40,630 nt of DNA from Anaerolineaceae bacterium (GTDB lineage Bacteria > Chloroflexota > Anaerolineae > Promineifilales > Promineifilaceae), in contig PABI01000095.1 of the NCBI GenBank assembly GCA_002699125.1, forward strand, positions 1 through 40,630, given 5' to 3'. The notes under the pieces are model-generated. The model searched no databases. It saw only the letters and a program-made list of their open reading frames with translations, and had not been told where the DNA came from. Positions 7,995 to 17,620 of the stretch are shown here, in pieces. Made by a program: the position numbers and the translations under genes. Position 1 is the stretch's first letter, and the number at the start of each line of letters is the position of its first letter.

Positions 7995-9344
7995 CTACTC
8001 TAATATCGTCACGCCTTGCAGATCAAAATTGAATTGGGACAGCAGCCATTCGGCCGTTGGCTCTTCCCCAGCCGGTTTTACTTCTTCACCGGCGGCAGGA
8101 ACCGGCAGTCCTTCAAGCTCCAGGCCAGTGCCGTTGCTAATGAAGGCGTGTTCCGTGAAGGGATCCCATTCGCCGTTGATCATCTGCTCACGACGCTGCT
8201 CGACCAGGTCCAAAATCTCTTGCGGGATTAGTGGCAGGGCAGCCGGGCTAATTGCATCCACGCCCACATTACCATCGTTCATGATGTCTACCGTAGGCAG
8301 TTCGGTGCCGTCGGCCAAGGTGATGGAGCTCTCCATGCCCAGGTATAAAACCGTTTCCGGGTTTTGTTCGCCAGCCATGAAATCGTTGATCATCTGGTCA
8401 TACAGAACTTCCCAACGAGTATCGAAGGAAACAGCCACAGTGTCGGTATCTGCCCAACCATAGAAGCCAACGATGTCCATATCTTTACCAACAAACCAGA
8501 TGCCTTGCTCTACAGCCACATCAAGCGGTGAACCAGAGTCGGTTTGTTGGGTAATGACATCCACGTCGTACTCGCTAATCAAGGTTTCGGCGATGCCACG
8601 CTCTTCTGGCGGCAAGAACCAGTCACCAGCGTACCGCACGTAAATGTTGATATCCTTGCCCAGCATTTCGGCCGCATCCTGTACGCCCAAAACGAAACCA
8701 TTCGTGCGGCGAATCACCTGCACAGAAGGGAAGGCGGAAACGATGCCAATGTTGCCCGTTTCGGTCAAAGCACCAGCGATAAGGCCTTCCAGATAAAGTG
8801 CCTGATACTGCCGCGGGAAAAGGCGAATAAAGTTTCGCTCTGTAGACAAATCACTGGCGATGATAGAGCCAAAATAGACGTCGGGATATTGCTCGGTAAT
8901 GTCTTGCAGGGGCAAGCCCATGAATTCGGCATTGCCGATGACGATATCGGCACCGTCAGCAATAAGCTCTTCCGCGTAGGGGACCGTGAGATCGGGACCC
9001 ACTTCTTCACGGAAAACGTATTCCAGATTGTCATACTTCTCGGCCAGACGGTCGCCAGCCCGATCGTGGGCACCGGACCAGGTGGTTCCTTCAATAACGC
9101 TGAAATGCAGGATTGCCAGGGTTACGTCTCCGTCCCCTTCTTCAGCAGTCTCCGCCGTATCTGTAGTCTCTGTCGTTTCTCCTGTTTCCTCGGTTTCTCC
9201 GGAATCTACAGTATCGGCGGTATCTGCACTGTCCTCAGCCGGGGTACAATGCGTCGTCCCCAACACGACGGCGACCATGAGCAGCAACAACAAAAGCACA
9301 CGGGGTATTCTATTCTTCTCTTTCAATGAGAACTTCTTGAACAT
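7995..9344 (-). CDS. BMP-family substrate-binding lipoprotein
   Basis: This is the binding protein of the importer, 449 residues, anchored outside the membrane. A basic N-terminus and a Leu/Val-rich span end in the lipobox GTTHC near residue 33. A low-complexity Thr/Glu/Asp linker of about 35 residues follows, then the PnrA/BMP-type binding domain (VTLAILHFSVIEGTTW onward). Family features include the repeated periplasmic-binding fold and AELIADGADIVIGNAEF. BMP proteins typically bind nucleosides, so nucleoside uptake is the likely role; the ligand is not proven by sequence. AAGGAGGA lies just before the ATG at 9344. It is first in the operon and probably carries the main promoter upstream. 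Confidence 0.88.
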   Translation of the reverse strand: MFKKFSLKEKNRIPRVLLLLLLMVAVVLGTTHCTPAEDSADTADTVDSGETEETGETTETTDTAETAEEGDGDVTLAILHFSVIEGTTWSGAHDRAGDRLAEKYDNLEYVFREEVGPDLTVPYAEELIADGADIVIGNAEFMGLPLQDITEQYPDVYFGSIIASDLSTERNFIRLFPRQYQALYLEGLIAGALTETGNIGIVSAFPSVQVIRRTNGFVLGVQDAAEMLGKDINIYVRYAGDWFLPPEERGIAETLISEYDVDVITQQTDSGSPLDVAVEQGIWFVGKDMDIVGFYGWADTDTVAVSFDTRWEVLYDQMINDFMAGEQNPETVLYLGMESSITLADGTELPTVDIMNDGNVGVDAISPAALPLIPQEILDLVEQRREQMINGEWDPFTEHAFISNGTGLELEGLPVPAAGEEVKPAGEEPTAEWLLSQFNFDLQGVTILE

Positions 9345-9685
9345 GACTTTCCTCCTTCTTCTATTGACATCACAAAAAATAATGGGAGTAACTCAATCAC
9401 AGCATCTTGTAAGCTGTTTCAGGCAACAGCTTACTTAATTGGGCGTTTTTGCTGAAGTGGTGAAATTTTAGGGAATAATCTGTATATCGTCAACAAACGT
9501 ATTTGGATTTGCAGTTTTGCAGAAGTGAGGGATTTGTTTGGGGATGGATGGGTAACGGCCCCTTCGATGAACTCAGGGCAGGCTGTTTCCCCACAAAACC
9601 AAGGTAAAAAAAGGCGATTGAAACTTGTCCAATCGCCTTTTTCTCTATTCAAACCAACCGGAAAACCACGCCAAGCGGTTCATCA
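9345..9685. other. 341-bp intergenic region
   Basis: No gene is supported. The region must hold the promoter of the minus-strand transporter operon near 9345-9430, although no convincing consensus was found. It also has a terminator at 9609-9641. A fragment with CCTTCGATGAACTCAGGGC (about 9561-9579) resembles a dispersed repeat often seen in environmental genomes. Confidence 0.5.
9609..9641 (-). terminator. Rho-independent terminator after the acyl-CoA synthetase gene
   Basis: AAAAGGCGATTG (9609-9620) and CAATCGCCTTTT (9630-9641) form a perfect 12-bp stem with a 9-base loop. On the minus strand the stem is followed by a continuing run of T (seven in total from the plus-strand A-run at 9606-9612). 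It lies about 45 bp after the stop of the minus-strand gene. Confidence 0.85.
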
Positions 9686-12436
9686 TCAATCCAGATCGAT
9701 AACGGCCTTGATGAGTTCGCCATCACGCTCCAGGCGGAAGCCCAGCTTGAGGCAAATGGCGCGCATGCCGCGATTTTCGGACAGCAGGTAAGCCACGACG
9801 CGCTTGACACCTTCTTGCTTGCCAATCTCCAGTAGATGAACCAGCATCTCGGTGCCAACCCCCTGCCCCTGGTAGCGATCGCTTACCAAAATGGCAAATT
9901 CGGCTTCGTCGCTGTTCCGTTCTTTGGTGAGACGACCGGCGGCGATAATTTCCTCTTCTTCCGTTTTGGGATTTTTGTGGGTGACTACAATGGCCATATC
10001 TCGATCGTAATCCACAAAGCAAATGCGGGTGAGACGTTCATGCTCTACGCGTTGATCCAGCTGGAAGGCACGGAAGTAGCGCAGGTAGACTGATCGTTCC
10101 GAAAGCGTCTCGTGGAAATTTACCATCTTTGGTTCGTCTTCGGGCCGAATGGGGCGCAGGGTGATTTCCAGGCCATCATCGGTGGTGAGGCTTTTGATGT
10201 ATTGGGCGGGATACGGCCGTATCGCCAACTCCGGCAGCGCATCTTCTGTCACCTCTGGTTCATACAGCACCACGCGGGCATCCAGGGCAATCAGATGGTC
10301 CGACGAAGCAAAGAGGGGATTGATATCAATCTCCTTAATCCAGCGCTGGTCAGCAACAAGCTGGCCAAAACGAACCAGCAGCGCTTCCAACCCGGCCAGA
10401 TCCACCGGATCGCGGCCGCGCACGCCTTGCAGCGCCTTGTAAATCTTGGTGCGCTCCATCATGCGGCGGGCCAGGGTCGTGGTGAGCGGCGGCAGCCCCA
10501 GCGCTCGGTCCTTGAACACCTCTACCAGCGTGCCACCCGTGCCAAACAGCAGCACTGGGCCAAACTGCGGGTCCGGGCTGGAACCGATGATCAGCTCGTA
10601 GCCATCCTTCAGCATGAGCATTGGCTGAACAGTGACGCCCAAGAAATCCTCGGCGCTGTATTTTTCAGTCACCGATTTTTCCATGGTGGTGTAGGCGTGG
10701 CGCACCTCACTTTCCGTGGCCAGGTCCAGGCGCACACCGCCAACGTCGGTTTTGTGGGTGATGGTTTCCGAGTTGAGCTTGAGCACCACCGGGTAGCCCA
10801 TCTCTTCGGCAATTTTCACTGCTTCATCGGCCGATTGGGCCAGTCGGGTCTCCACCGTGGGAATGCCATAAGCGGCCAACACGTTCTTGGATTCGTACTC
10901 GGTCAGAATGGTGCGGCCTGTCTGGCGCACGTCGGCCAGCATCTCGGTGATTTCGTGGATTTTCAGACGGCTCTCTTCGGACTCTTCGGGTAAAAACGGG
11001 GTTTCGTACAAACTTTGCAGCCGCTTATGGTAGCGCCACATATATTGGAAGACGCGTGCGGCCGTATCCGGAAAAGCAAAGGTGGGGATGTTGGCCTGGT
11101 TCAAAATCGCTTCACCACTGGCGATGTCTGCACCGCCCATCCAGCTGGCCAGGACTGGTTTGCCATATTGGTATTGCGGGGGACGGCCGTACAGTTTCTT
11201 CAACTCTTGCGCCGTCTGGGTGGGATCTGTCATCGCTTGCGGCGTGAGAATCACCAACAGGCCGTCGCTGTTTTCATCATTAGCGGCAATCTGAATCGAT
11301 TTGGCGTACCGCTCGGCATCAGCATCCCCCAGAATATCAACCGGATTGCTGCGGCTCCAATGCGGCGGCAAAAATTCATCCAGTTCCGCCATCGTCTTTT
11401 CCGACAGCTCCGTTAGCTCACCCCGGTTGGTGATGAGGGCATCGGTGGCCAGCACGCCAGGACCACCGGCGTTGGTCACAATTGTCAGGCGGGGTCCGCG
11501 CGGTCGCGGCTGCTTGGCCAACACTTCGGCCATGTTGAACAGATCATCAATTGAATCAACACGCAGGACGCCAGACCGGCGGAACGCCGCCGCCAGCACC
11601 TCATCGCTGCCGGTGAGCGATCCGGTGTGGGAGGCGGCTGCCTGGGCGGCCGCTTCAGTACGCCCGGGCTTAATGACGATGATCGGCTTCGTTAAGGCCA
11701 CATCTCGCGCCGCCGAGAGGAAGGAACGGGCGTTACCAATCGACTCCATGTAAATGACGATGCTCTTGGTGCGCGGATCGTCGCCCAAATAGTAAATCAG
11801 ATCGCCCCAATCCACATCCAGCATCGAGCCAATCGAAACAAACGAACTAAAGCCCACATTTTCGCGGAAGCTCCAGTCCAAAATGGAAGTGAGCAGCGCG
11901 CCGCTCTGGCTGATGAAGCCCACGGTGCCGGGACGGGCCATGGCGCTGGCAAAGGTGGCGTTCAGACCGCTAATCGGGTTCATCACACCCAGGCAGTTCG
12001 GGCCGATGATGCGCATCTGCCCTTTCCGTGCTTCAGACAGGATTTCCTGCTCTAATTTCACCCCTTCCGGGCCAATCTCCTTAAACCCGGCGGAAATGAC
12101 GATGGCACCTTTAACACCTGCATCTACGCATTCGCGGATAATGCCGGGCACGGTGCGCGCTGGTGTGACGATGATAGCCAGATCCACTTTTTCCGGTACT
12201 TCACCAATGCTGGGGTACGCTTTGATGCCCATCACGCTAGCCCGCTTAGGGTTGATGGGGAAAATGGTCCCACCAAACGAGTTGGTCATCAGGTTCCACA
12301 AAATGGTGCGTCCGACGCTGCCTTCGCGCTCGGTGGCCCCGATGAGGGCCACGCTTTTTGGGGAAAAGATGACGTCGAGAGGATTTTTATTATAGCTAAA
12401 CACATCGTGGGCTGTGCCACGGGTTAAATCAATCAT
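9686..12436 (-). CDS. ADP-forming acyl-CoA synthetase fused to a GNAT acetyltransferase
   Basis: This is a cytoplasmic fusion protein of 916 residues from the ATG at 12436, preceded by AGGAG nine bases upstream. An upstream in-frame ATG at 12481 would add 15 residues. Domains in order: CoA-binding Rossmann domain ([19 protein letters not shown]), succinyl-CoA-ligase-like domain ([15 protein letters not shown]), ATP-grasp domain ([19 protein letters not shown] onward), then a C-terminal GNAT domain with the acetyl-CoA loop [13 protein letters not shown]. The layout is that of Pat/YfiQ-type protein lysine acetyltransferases. The phosphohistidine-type motif SHTGS (His at about 270) is kept, so acyl-CoA synthetase activity may persist. 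It may link acyl-CoA state to protein acetylation. Confidence 0.88.
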   Translation of the reverse strand: MIDLTRGTAHDVFSYNKNPLDVIFSPKSVALIGATEREGSVGRTILWNLMTNSFGGTIFPINPKRASVMGIKAYPSIGEVPEKVDLAIIVTPARTVPGIIRECVDAGVKGAIVISAGFKEIGPEGVKLEQEILSEARKGQMRIIGPNCLGVMNPISGLNATFASAMARPGTVGFISQSGALLTSILDWSFRENVGFSSFVSIGSMLDVDWGDLIYYLGDDPRTKSIVIYMESIGNARSFLSAARDVALTKPIIVIKPGRTEAAAQAAASHTGSLTGSDEVLAAAFRRSGVLRVDSIDDLFNMAEVLAKQPRPRGPRLTIVTNAGGPGVLATDALITNRGELTELSEKTMAELDEFLPPHWSRSNPVDILGDADAERYAKSIQIAANDENSDGLLVILTPQAMTDPTQTAQELKKLYGRPPQYQYGKPVLASWMGGADIASGEAILNQANIPTFAFPDTAARVFQYMWRYHKRLQSLYETPFLPEESEESRLKIHEITEMLADVRQTGRTILTEYESKNVLAAYGIPTVETRLAQSADEAVKIAEEMGYPVVLKLNSETITHKTDVGGVRLDLATESEVRHAYTTMEKSVTEKYSAEDFLGVTVQPMLMLKDGYELIIGSSPDPQFGPVLLFGTGGTLVEVFKDRALGLPPLTTTLARRMMERTKIYKALQGVRGRDPVDLAGLEALLVRFGQLVADQRWIKEIDINPLFASSDHLIALDARVVLYEPEVTEDALPELAIRPYPAQYIKSLTTDDGLEITLRPIRPEDEPKMVNFHETLSERSVYLRYFRAFQLDQRVEHERLTRICFVDYDRDMAIVVTHKNPKTEEEEIIAAGRLTKERNSDEAEFAILVSDRYQGQGVGTEMLVHLLEIGKQEGVKRVVAYLLSENRGMRAICLKLGFRLERDGELIKAVIDLD

Positions 12437-12732
12437 GTTGAATTGCTCCTGTTCATTGCTGCAATATTTTACAAAACGCAAACCATTTGTAGGCTTCTAG
12501 TTTTTCATACCCTTTTTGTGGTTTACGTAGCCATCAGAGATTTTATTTGAATGAGATAATATCAAAAAGTGCTGTTTATCCTGGCCAACGGGTACATTTT
12601 GTTAGTTTTTAAGGGTTGGTAGTGTGGGAAAGCGTTTCGTTGAGCCTGGCGCTTCAGCGATGATATTATCACTTTTTTGGTTGCAACCTGGTTACAGCCG
12701 AAACCAAATGTCCGCTATGCGTCGGGGGGCGA

Positions 12733-13332
12733 TTACAAAGATTTTAAGACTTTATCCCGATCTTTGCTGCTGATGCGCTGGTGGGCTTCCAAGATTGCCA
12801 GCAGGCGGCTGATGCTCATGGCGGCATGAAGCCCGTAACCATGCTCCTGCATGGTGGCCACACCGCCCTGCTCACGATCGACCAAAACCACGGCGTCGTT
12901 GACCTGCAAGCCAGATGCTTTGAGGGCCACGATGGCTTGCAAAATGGAGTCGCCGGAGGTGATGAGGTCGTCGATGACAACGGCCGTTTGCCCCACCTGC
13001 CACACGCCTTCAATTTGCTTGCCTGTTCCATAACTTTTGGCCGTCTTGCGCGGGTAAATGAGCGGTTTATCCAGTTCCAGGCACAAAGCAGTCCCCAACG
13101 GCAGCCCGGCCAACGGCGTCGCTGCCAACAGGTCAAACGAGAGGCTATCCAGCACCGTGCGGTAAGCAGCCACCGCCTGGCGCAGCGCCTGTGGGTGGGA
13201 AACCAGCAGGCGCAAATCTAAATAAATGCGGGACCTTTTGCCGCTGTGCAGCTTAAATTTTCCAAGCTGAACCGCACCAATGTCAAACAATGTCAGGGCA
13301 AATTGTTCCAGGGGGGGTAAAGTCTCGCTCAT
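12733..13332 (-). CDS. pyrE: Orotate phosphoribosyltransferase
   Basis: The enzyme joins orotate to PRPP to form orotidine monophosphate in pyrimidine synthesis and acts in the cytoplasm. From the ATG at 13332 it has 199 residues, a normal length; the frame is open to 13374 but the added residues do not fit. Seen are the orotate-binding strand FKLHSGKRSRIYLDLRLL near residue 30 and the PRPP motif VVIDDLITSGDS near 115-125. A good ribosome site is not visible. The gene is on the minus strand, 296 bp upstream of the acyl-CoA synthetase gene, and may be its own unit. The octamer at 12980 is placed just before the PRPP motif (Thr-Ala-Val). Confidence 0.92.
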   Translation of the reverse strand: MSETLPPLEQFALTLFDIGAVQLGKFKLHSGKRSRIYLDLRLLVSHPQALRQAVAAYRTVLDSLSFDLLAATPLAGLPLGTALCLELDKPLIYPRKTAKSYGTGKQIEGVWQVGQTAVVIDDLITSGDSILQAIVALKASGLQVNDAVVLVDREQGGVATMQEHGYGLHAAMSISRLLAILEAHQRISSKDRDKVLKSL

Positions 13333-13587
13333 GGACCGTGATCTTAGCACGGTTTGGGGATTCGGTAAACTCAATTTTGGTTCGCCGCGGCAGGGGATGT
13401 TGTGTTACAGTGGGGATTGATTGACAGAAGTAATCTTTTAGTGGCAAGAGGACAACGAATGGTAAGAACCAACAAATATGACTTGAGTATCTTTCATTCG
13501 TTGATTCCTGATATTCGCTGTACTCTCCCTGAAAATAAGTTTTGTCAGTCAATCAACTATATCCTATTAGAATTAGGAGACTAGAGA

Positions 13588-14787
13588 TTGAAAGAGAAGC
13601 AGTTTAACACGCGTGCCGTTCACGCTGGTGAGAGAGCTGATTTCACCAACGTCAATTCTGTTGTCACCCCGATTTTCCCCTCTGTGGGCTACACCTTTGC
13701 TGATTCTAACGAACTGGATGCCGTCCTGGGTGGCGAGCAGCCAGGCTACGTGTACTCGCCCCGGTATGCTAATCCCACGGTGGCGGCGTTTGAAACGGCC
13801 GTTGCCAACCTGGAATCCGCCGCAGCCGCCCTTGCCCTCCCCTCCGGCATGGCTGCGATCCATTTGGCGCTGCTGGGGGCCGGGGTGCGGGCGGGCAGCC
13901 ACGTCGTCGTGGCGGCGGATGTGTACGGGGCGACCTACTCGCTGGTGCAGGGCATCTTTACCGAGCTGGGGGCGACGGTGCATCTGGTGGATGTGCTGGA
14001 TTTGGACGGGATTGAGGCGATTTTAGCGCGGGAAAAAGTGGCTGCGCTGCTCGTCGAAACCATCTCCAACCCGCTCATGAAAGTGGCCGATTTGCCCCGC
14101 CTGGCCGAACTGGCCCACAAACACGGGGCGCTTCTGCTGGTAGACAACACCTTCTGCTCCCCCTATTTGTGCAATCCGATTGAGTTTGGGGCGGACATGG
14201 TGATTCACAGCGCTACCAAGTTCATCGGCGGGCACGGGGATGTGATGACGGGCATCATCGCCACCAGCGCGGAACTCAAGGCGGAGATGGTGCGGCTGAA
14301 CAAGCTGCTGGGCAGCAGCTTGGGGCCGTTCGAGGCGTGGCTGGCCCATCGCGGCCTGAAAACCTTGCCGCTGCGCATGCGCCAGCAGTGCCAAAACGCC
14401 CTGGAAATCGCCACCTGGCTGCAAGGCCATCCCCAAATCAGCCAGGTGCATTACGCCTTTTTGCCCGACCATCCCCAATTTGACCTGATGCACCGGCTCA
14501 GTGGCGGCAAGGGAGGCGGGGCGGTGCTCTCGTTTGAGGTTCTTGGGGCCGGGCGGGCAGAAATCTTTGCCCTCATGGACGCCTTGCAACTGATCCAGCC
14601 CGCCACTTCCCTGGGCGACATCTACTCGCTGATGCTCTACCCCGCCATCTCCTCCCACCGCAGCCTTACCACGGAAGAACGCCACAACCTGGGCATCGGC
14701 GACGGCCTGCTGCGCCTCTCCGCCGGCATCGAAGACTTCGCGGACATTCAGGCAGATTTGGCACAGGCCTTGGCAGTTTTGGATTAA
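13588..14787 (+). CDS. Cys/Met-metabolism PLP enzyme (cystathionine gamma-synthase or methionine gamma-lyase type)
   Basis: This is a fold-type I PLP enzyme of 399 residues acting on sulfur amino acids in the cytoplasm. The PLP lysine is K211 in SATKFIGGHGD. The phosphate-binding segment YSPRYANPT is near residue 57, SGMAAI near 86, and VDNTFCSPYL near 185. The start is a TTG at 13588, chosen because AGGAGA (13575-13580) lies seven bases upstream and the family's first residues (NTRAVHAG) follow at once. The sequence cannot separate cystathionine gamma-synthase, cystathionine gamma-lyase and methionine gamma-lyase. It precedes a DMGDH-like gene on the same strand, but a 172-bp gap with an inverted-repeat element separates them. 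Confidence 0.88.
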   Translation: MKEKQFNTRAVHAGERADFTNVNSVVTPIFPSVGYTFADSNELDAVLGGEQPGYVYSPRYANPTVAAFETAVANLESAAAALALPSGMAAIHLALLGAGVRAGSHVVVAADVYGATYSLVQGIFTELGATVHLVDVLDLDGIEAILAREKVAALLVETISNPLMKVADLPRLAELAHKHGALLLVDNTFCSPYLCNPIEFGADMVIHSATKFIGGHGDVMTGIIATSAELKAEMVRLNKLLGSSLGPFEAWLAHRGLKTLPLRMRQQCQNALEIATWLQGHPQISQVHYAFLPDHPQFDLMHRLSGGKGGGAVLSFEVLGAGRAEIFALMDALQLIQPATSLGDIYSLMLYPAISSHRSLTTEERHNLGIGDGLLRLSAGIEDFADIQADLAQALAVLD

Positions 14788-14837
14788 TCATTTCAGCTTT
14801 CATGTAGAATTTTGGTAGTTAAGCAAGTCACCTTCAC

Positions 14838-14937
14838 TTGTCATTTCGAGCCGCTTTTGGCGAGAAATCCCTCTGAACTTCGCAAGCTGAGAGCCTGCGA
14901 TCGTCAAAGGGATTTCTCCCTTCGGTCGAAATGACAA
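14838..14937. repeat. 100-bp nested inverted-repeat element
   Basis: The outer arms TTGTCATTTCGA (14838-14849) and TCGAAATGACAA (14926-14937) are exact complements, as are the inner arms GAGAAATCCCT (14862-14872) and AGGGATTTCTC (14908-14918). The unit looks like a small non-autonomous (MITE-like) element. It lies between two plus-strand genes, ending 22 bp before the next start codon. Confidence 0.7.
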
Positions 14938-14959
14938 ATCTGGCACAGGAGAAAAGCAC

Positions 14960-17434
14960 ATGACGCATCATGCACAGGTTGTCATTATTGGTTCCGGGAT
15001 TGTGGGCTGCGCCACGGCGTACCACCTCGCCAAAATGGGCTGGAAGGATGTTCTGGTCATCGACAAGGGAGAGTTGTTCGAAAACGACGGCTCGACTTCG
15101 CACGCGCCGGGCGGCGTGGTGCCGCTGAGCCACAACAAGCTGCTGACGCAGATGGGCCTGTACACGGCCGATCTCATCGCCAGCCTGGATCATTTCAGCA
15201 GCGCACAAAATACGTTTAATCCTACCGGCCAATTGGAGATCGCCATTTCCGAAGCGCGTTGGCGCGATTTGATCCGGCTGCACGGTTCGGCCAAAGCGTA
15301 CGGTTGTGAGAGCCACCTGCTGACGCCGCAGGAGTCGGCGGCAAAGATGCCGCTGCTGGACCCGTCGCAGTTTGTCGGCAGCCTGTTTATCCCGCGCGGC
15401 ATGATTGTGAAGGGATCACACGTCACGGCCGCATTAGCCCGAGAAGCAGAAGCGATGGACGCCGCCAAATTTGTGGGCCACACGGCAATGACCGATATCG
15501 AAGTGAAAAATGGGCGGGTAACGGCCGTTCTCACCAACAACCCCCAAATGCCCCGCATCGACTGTGAAAATGTGCTTTTAGCGGCCAACATCTGGGCCCC
15601 GGCCCTTAGCGAAAAGTTCGGCATCCACCTGCCGCTGATGGCCTTTGAGCACCAGTATGTCATCACCAATCCGCTGGACCGATTGGCCGAGTTCGACCCG
15701 GCCAACAAAGACCACGAAGTCACCTACCCCACGATGCGCGAGCTGGATTCGACGATGTATTACCGGCACCATTGGCAGGCGTACGGCATCGGCAGCTATT
15801 ATCACCGGCCGCACATGGTTCGGCCACAGGACGTAAAAAAGACGGCGATCCACGACTTCACCCCCGATGACTTTTTTGGCCAGCCGTGGGAGCAGGCCAA
15901 GCGGCTGCTGCCCGCCCTGGCCCAAGCGGATGAGGTCGGCTTCCAGCGGCAGTTTAACGGCATGTTTGCCTTCTCCATTGACGGGATGCCGATTATTGGC
16001 GAGTCGCAGGTGAAGGGGTTCTGGACGGCCGTTGCCAGTTGGATTACGCACGCGGGCGGGGTTGCCAAATCGGTGGCCGAGTGGATGACCACTGGCGAAT
16101 CGGAATGGGATATGCGCCAGGCGCACCTGCACCGCTTCCACCAGTTCCAGACCACCGAGGCGTACACCACGGTGATTACCAAGAAAAATTACCGCGAAGT
16201 GTACGACGTTGTGCATCCCAAGCAGTCGATCACCGAGCCGCGCAACGTTCGCATGAGTCCGTTTGCACCCCGATTAAAAGAACTGAAAGCGGAGTACACC
16301 GCCTTTGCCGGAATTGAACTGCCCAACTGGTTTGAGGAAAACGGCCGTCTCCTGGAAAAGTACGAAGACCAGATTCCCCCACGCAGCGGCTGGGCGGCGC
16401 AATACTGGTCGCCGATTCAGGGGGCGGAACATTTAGAAACGCGCAACAACGCCGCCCTGTTTGACCTGACCGGCCTGTCGATCATCGAGGTGAAGGGGCC
16501 GGGCGCGGCCGAATTTAGCAACTATCTGTGCAGCAACCAGATGGACGTGCCGGTGGGGCGGGTTGTGTACACTACCTGGCTCACCCCCAAAGGCGGTGTC
16601 AAGCGGGACCTGACCGTGGCCCGGCTGGCGCCGGACAAATATTGGCATTTTGTGGGTGAGGGCACGCTGCCGATGGATCTGGCCTGGGTGCAAAGCCATG
16701 CGCCCAAGGATGGTTCGGTGGTGGTGACAGATATTTCCAATGGGTGGACGGCCGTTGGCCTCTGGGGCCCCAACGCGCGCCAGGTGCTGCAAAAAGTGAC
16801 CAACGCCGACGTGAGCAACGAGGCGTTCCCCTACTTCACCAGCCAGTGGATTACGATTGGGCTGGTGCCGGTGTTTGCCATGCGCATCTCCTATGCGGGC
16901 GAGCTGGGCTGGGAGCTGCACTTCCCCATCGACATGGCGCTGCAAGTGTGGGATTTGCTGTGGGAAGCCGGCCGCGAGGTGGCGATGATTGCCGCCGGAA
17001 TGGGCGCGTTTGACTCGCTGCGGCTGGAAAAAGGGTACCGGCTGTGGGGCGGCGACGTGCACACCGAATATTCGCCCTACGAATCCGGCCTGGGCTGGAC
17101 GGTGCGCCTCAAGAAAGGCAACTTCATTGGCCGTGACGCCTGCCTGGAGCTGAAGGACAAGCCGCTGAAGAAGAAGCTGTGCTGCCTGACGTTCAACAAC
17201 AGCGGCATGGCCCTGGGTTACGAAGCGCTTTTTGCCGACGGCGAATGCGTGGGACATGTGACCAGCGCCAACTACGGCTACAGCGTGGGCCAGTTCATCC
17301 TGTACGGCTACCTGCCCAGCGCCCACGCCCAGCCCGGCACGCAAATCGAGGTGGAATACTTCGGCGAGCGCCACATGGCCACAGTGGTGGCTGAGCCGCT
17401 GTATGATGCGGGGATGGAGAGGTTGAGGGGGTAG
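14960..17434 (+). CDS. Dimethylglycine/sarcosine dehydrogenase-like flavoenzyme with GcvT domain
   Basis: This 824-residue protein has an N-terminal FAD-dependent amine oxidase domain (VVIIGSGIVGCATAYHL with GxGxxG at 11-16) and a C-terminal GcvT-type folate-binding domain (roughly residues 430-820). This is the layout of dimethylglycine and sarcosine dehydrogenases, which demethylate N-methylated glycine and pass the carbon to tetrahydrofolate. The motif STSHAPGG has His48 where DMGDH enzymes attach FAD covalently, so covalent FAD is possible. AGGAGA (14947-14952) precedes the ATG. The substrate could be another N-methyl amine. The gene carries four octamers (15521, 16025, 16341, 16748), read as Thr-Ala-Val or Asn-Gly-Arg. 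Confidence 0.87.
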   Translation: MTHHAQVVIIGSGIVGCATAYHLAKMGWKDVLVIDKGELFENDGSTSHAPGGVVPLSHNKLLTQMGLYTADLIASLDHFSSAQNTFNPTGQLEIAISEARWRDLIRLHGSAKAYGCESHLLTPQESAAKMPLLDPSQFVGSLFIPRGMIVKGSHVTAALAREAEAMDAAKFVGHTAMTDIEVKNGRVTAVLTNNPQMPRIDCENVLLAANIWAPALSEKFGIHLPLMAFEHQYVITNPLDRLAEFDPANKDHEVTYPTMRELDSTMYYRHHWQAYGIGSYYHRPHMVRPQDVKKTAIHDFTPDDFFGQPWEQAKRLLPALAQADEVGFQRQFNGMFAFSIDGMPIIGESQVKGFWTAVASWITHAGGVAKSVAEWMTTGESEWDMRQAHLHRFHQFQTTEAYTTVITKKNYREVYDVVHPKQSITEPRNVRMSPFAPRLKELKAEYTAFAGIELPNWFEENGRLLEKYEDQIPPRSGWAAQYWSPIQGAEHLETRNNAALFDLTGLSIIEVKGPGAAEFSNYLCSNQMDVPVGRVVYTTWLTPKGGVKRDLTVARLAPDKYWHFVGEGTLPMDLAWVQSHAPKDGSVVVTDISNGWTAVGLWGPNARQVLQKVTNADVSNEAFPYFTSQWITIGLVPVFAMRISYAGELGWELHFPIDMALQVWDLLWEAGREVAMIAAGMGAFDSLRLEKGYRLWGGDVHTEYSPYESGLGWTVRLKKGNFIGRDACLELKDKPLKKKLCCLTFNNSGMALGYEALFADGECVGHVTSANYGYSVGQFILYGYLPSAHAQPGTQIEVEYFGERHMATVVAEPLYDAGMERLRG

Positions 17435-17542
17435 ATCCAAGCTGCTAGAAACCAATTTAACCTCTGTGATTTCTTAAGAGACAAACAAAGTTAATTTGCG
17501 TCGGCTGGCAGCGGCTTCTACTCAAATACCTGAATACCTATT

Positions 17543-17572
17543 TTGCCATCGTATTTGTCCTTTTGGTATAAT
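17543..17572 (+). promoter_or_regulatory. Probable promoter of the Pro/Thr-repeat membrane protein
   Basis: TTGCCA (17543-17548) and a perfect TATAAT (17567-17572) are 18 bp apart, with TG one base before the -10 box. The chosen start codon is 48 bp further on at 17621, after AAAAGGAAA. Confidence 0.6.
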
Positions 17573-17620
17573 GCTATCGCGTTTTTCGGTTTCACCAAAG
17601 TAAAAGGAAACAAGAACACA

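Noticed and set aside
10112..10993. Plus-strand open frame of 293 codons
   Set aside because: It is antisense to the acyl-CoA synthetase ATP-grasp domain and has no motif or start signal.
13402..13584. 60-codon plus-strand frame before the Cys/Met enzyme
   Set aside because: No ribosome site and no recognisable pattern; it fills a plausible promoter region.
13333..13587. SAM riboswitch or T-box before the sulfur amino acid gene
   Set aside because: I looked for the conserved core words and hairpins and did not find them.
16433..17455. Minus-strand open frame of 340 codons opposite the DMGDH-like gene
   Set aside because: It is antisense to a well-supported GcvT domain in GC-rich DNA; the His/Gln/Gly-rich composition is typical of a shadow frame.
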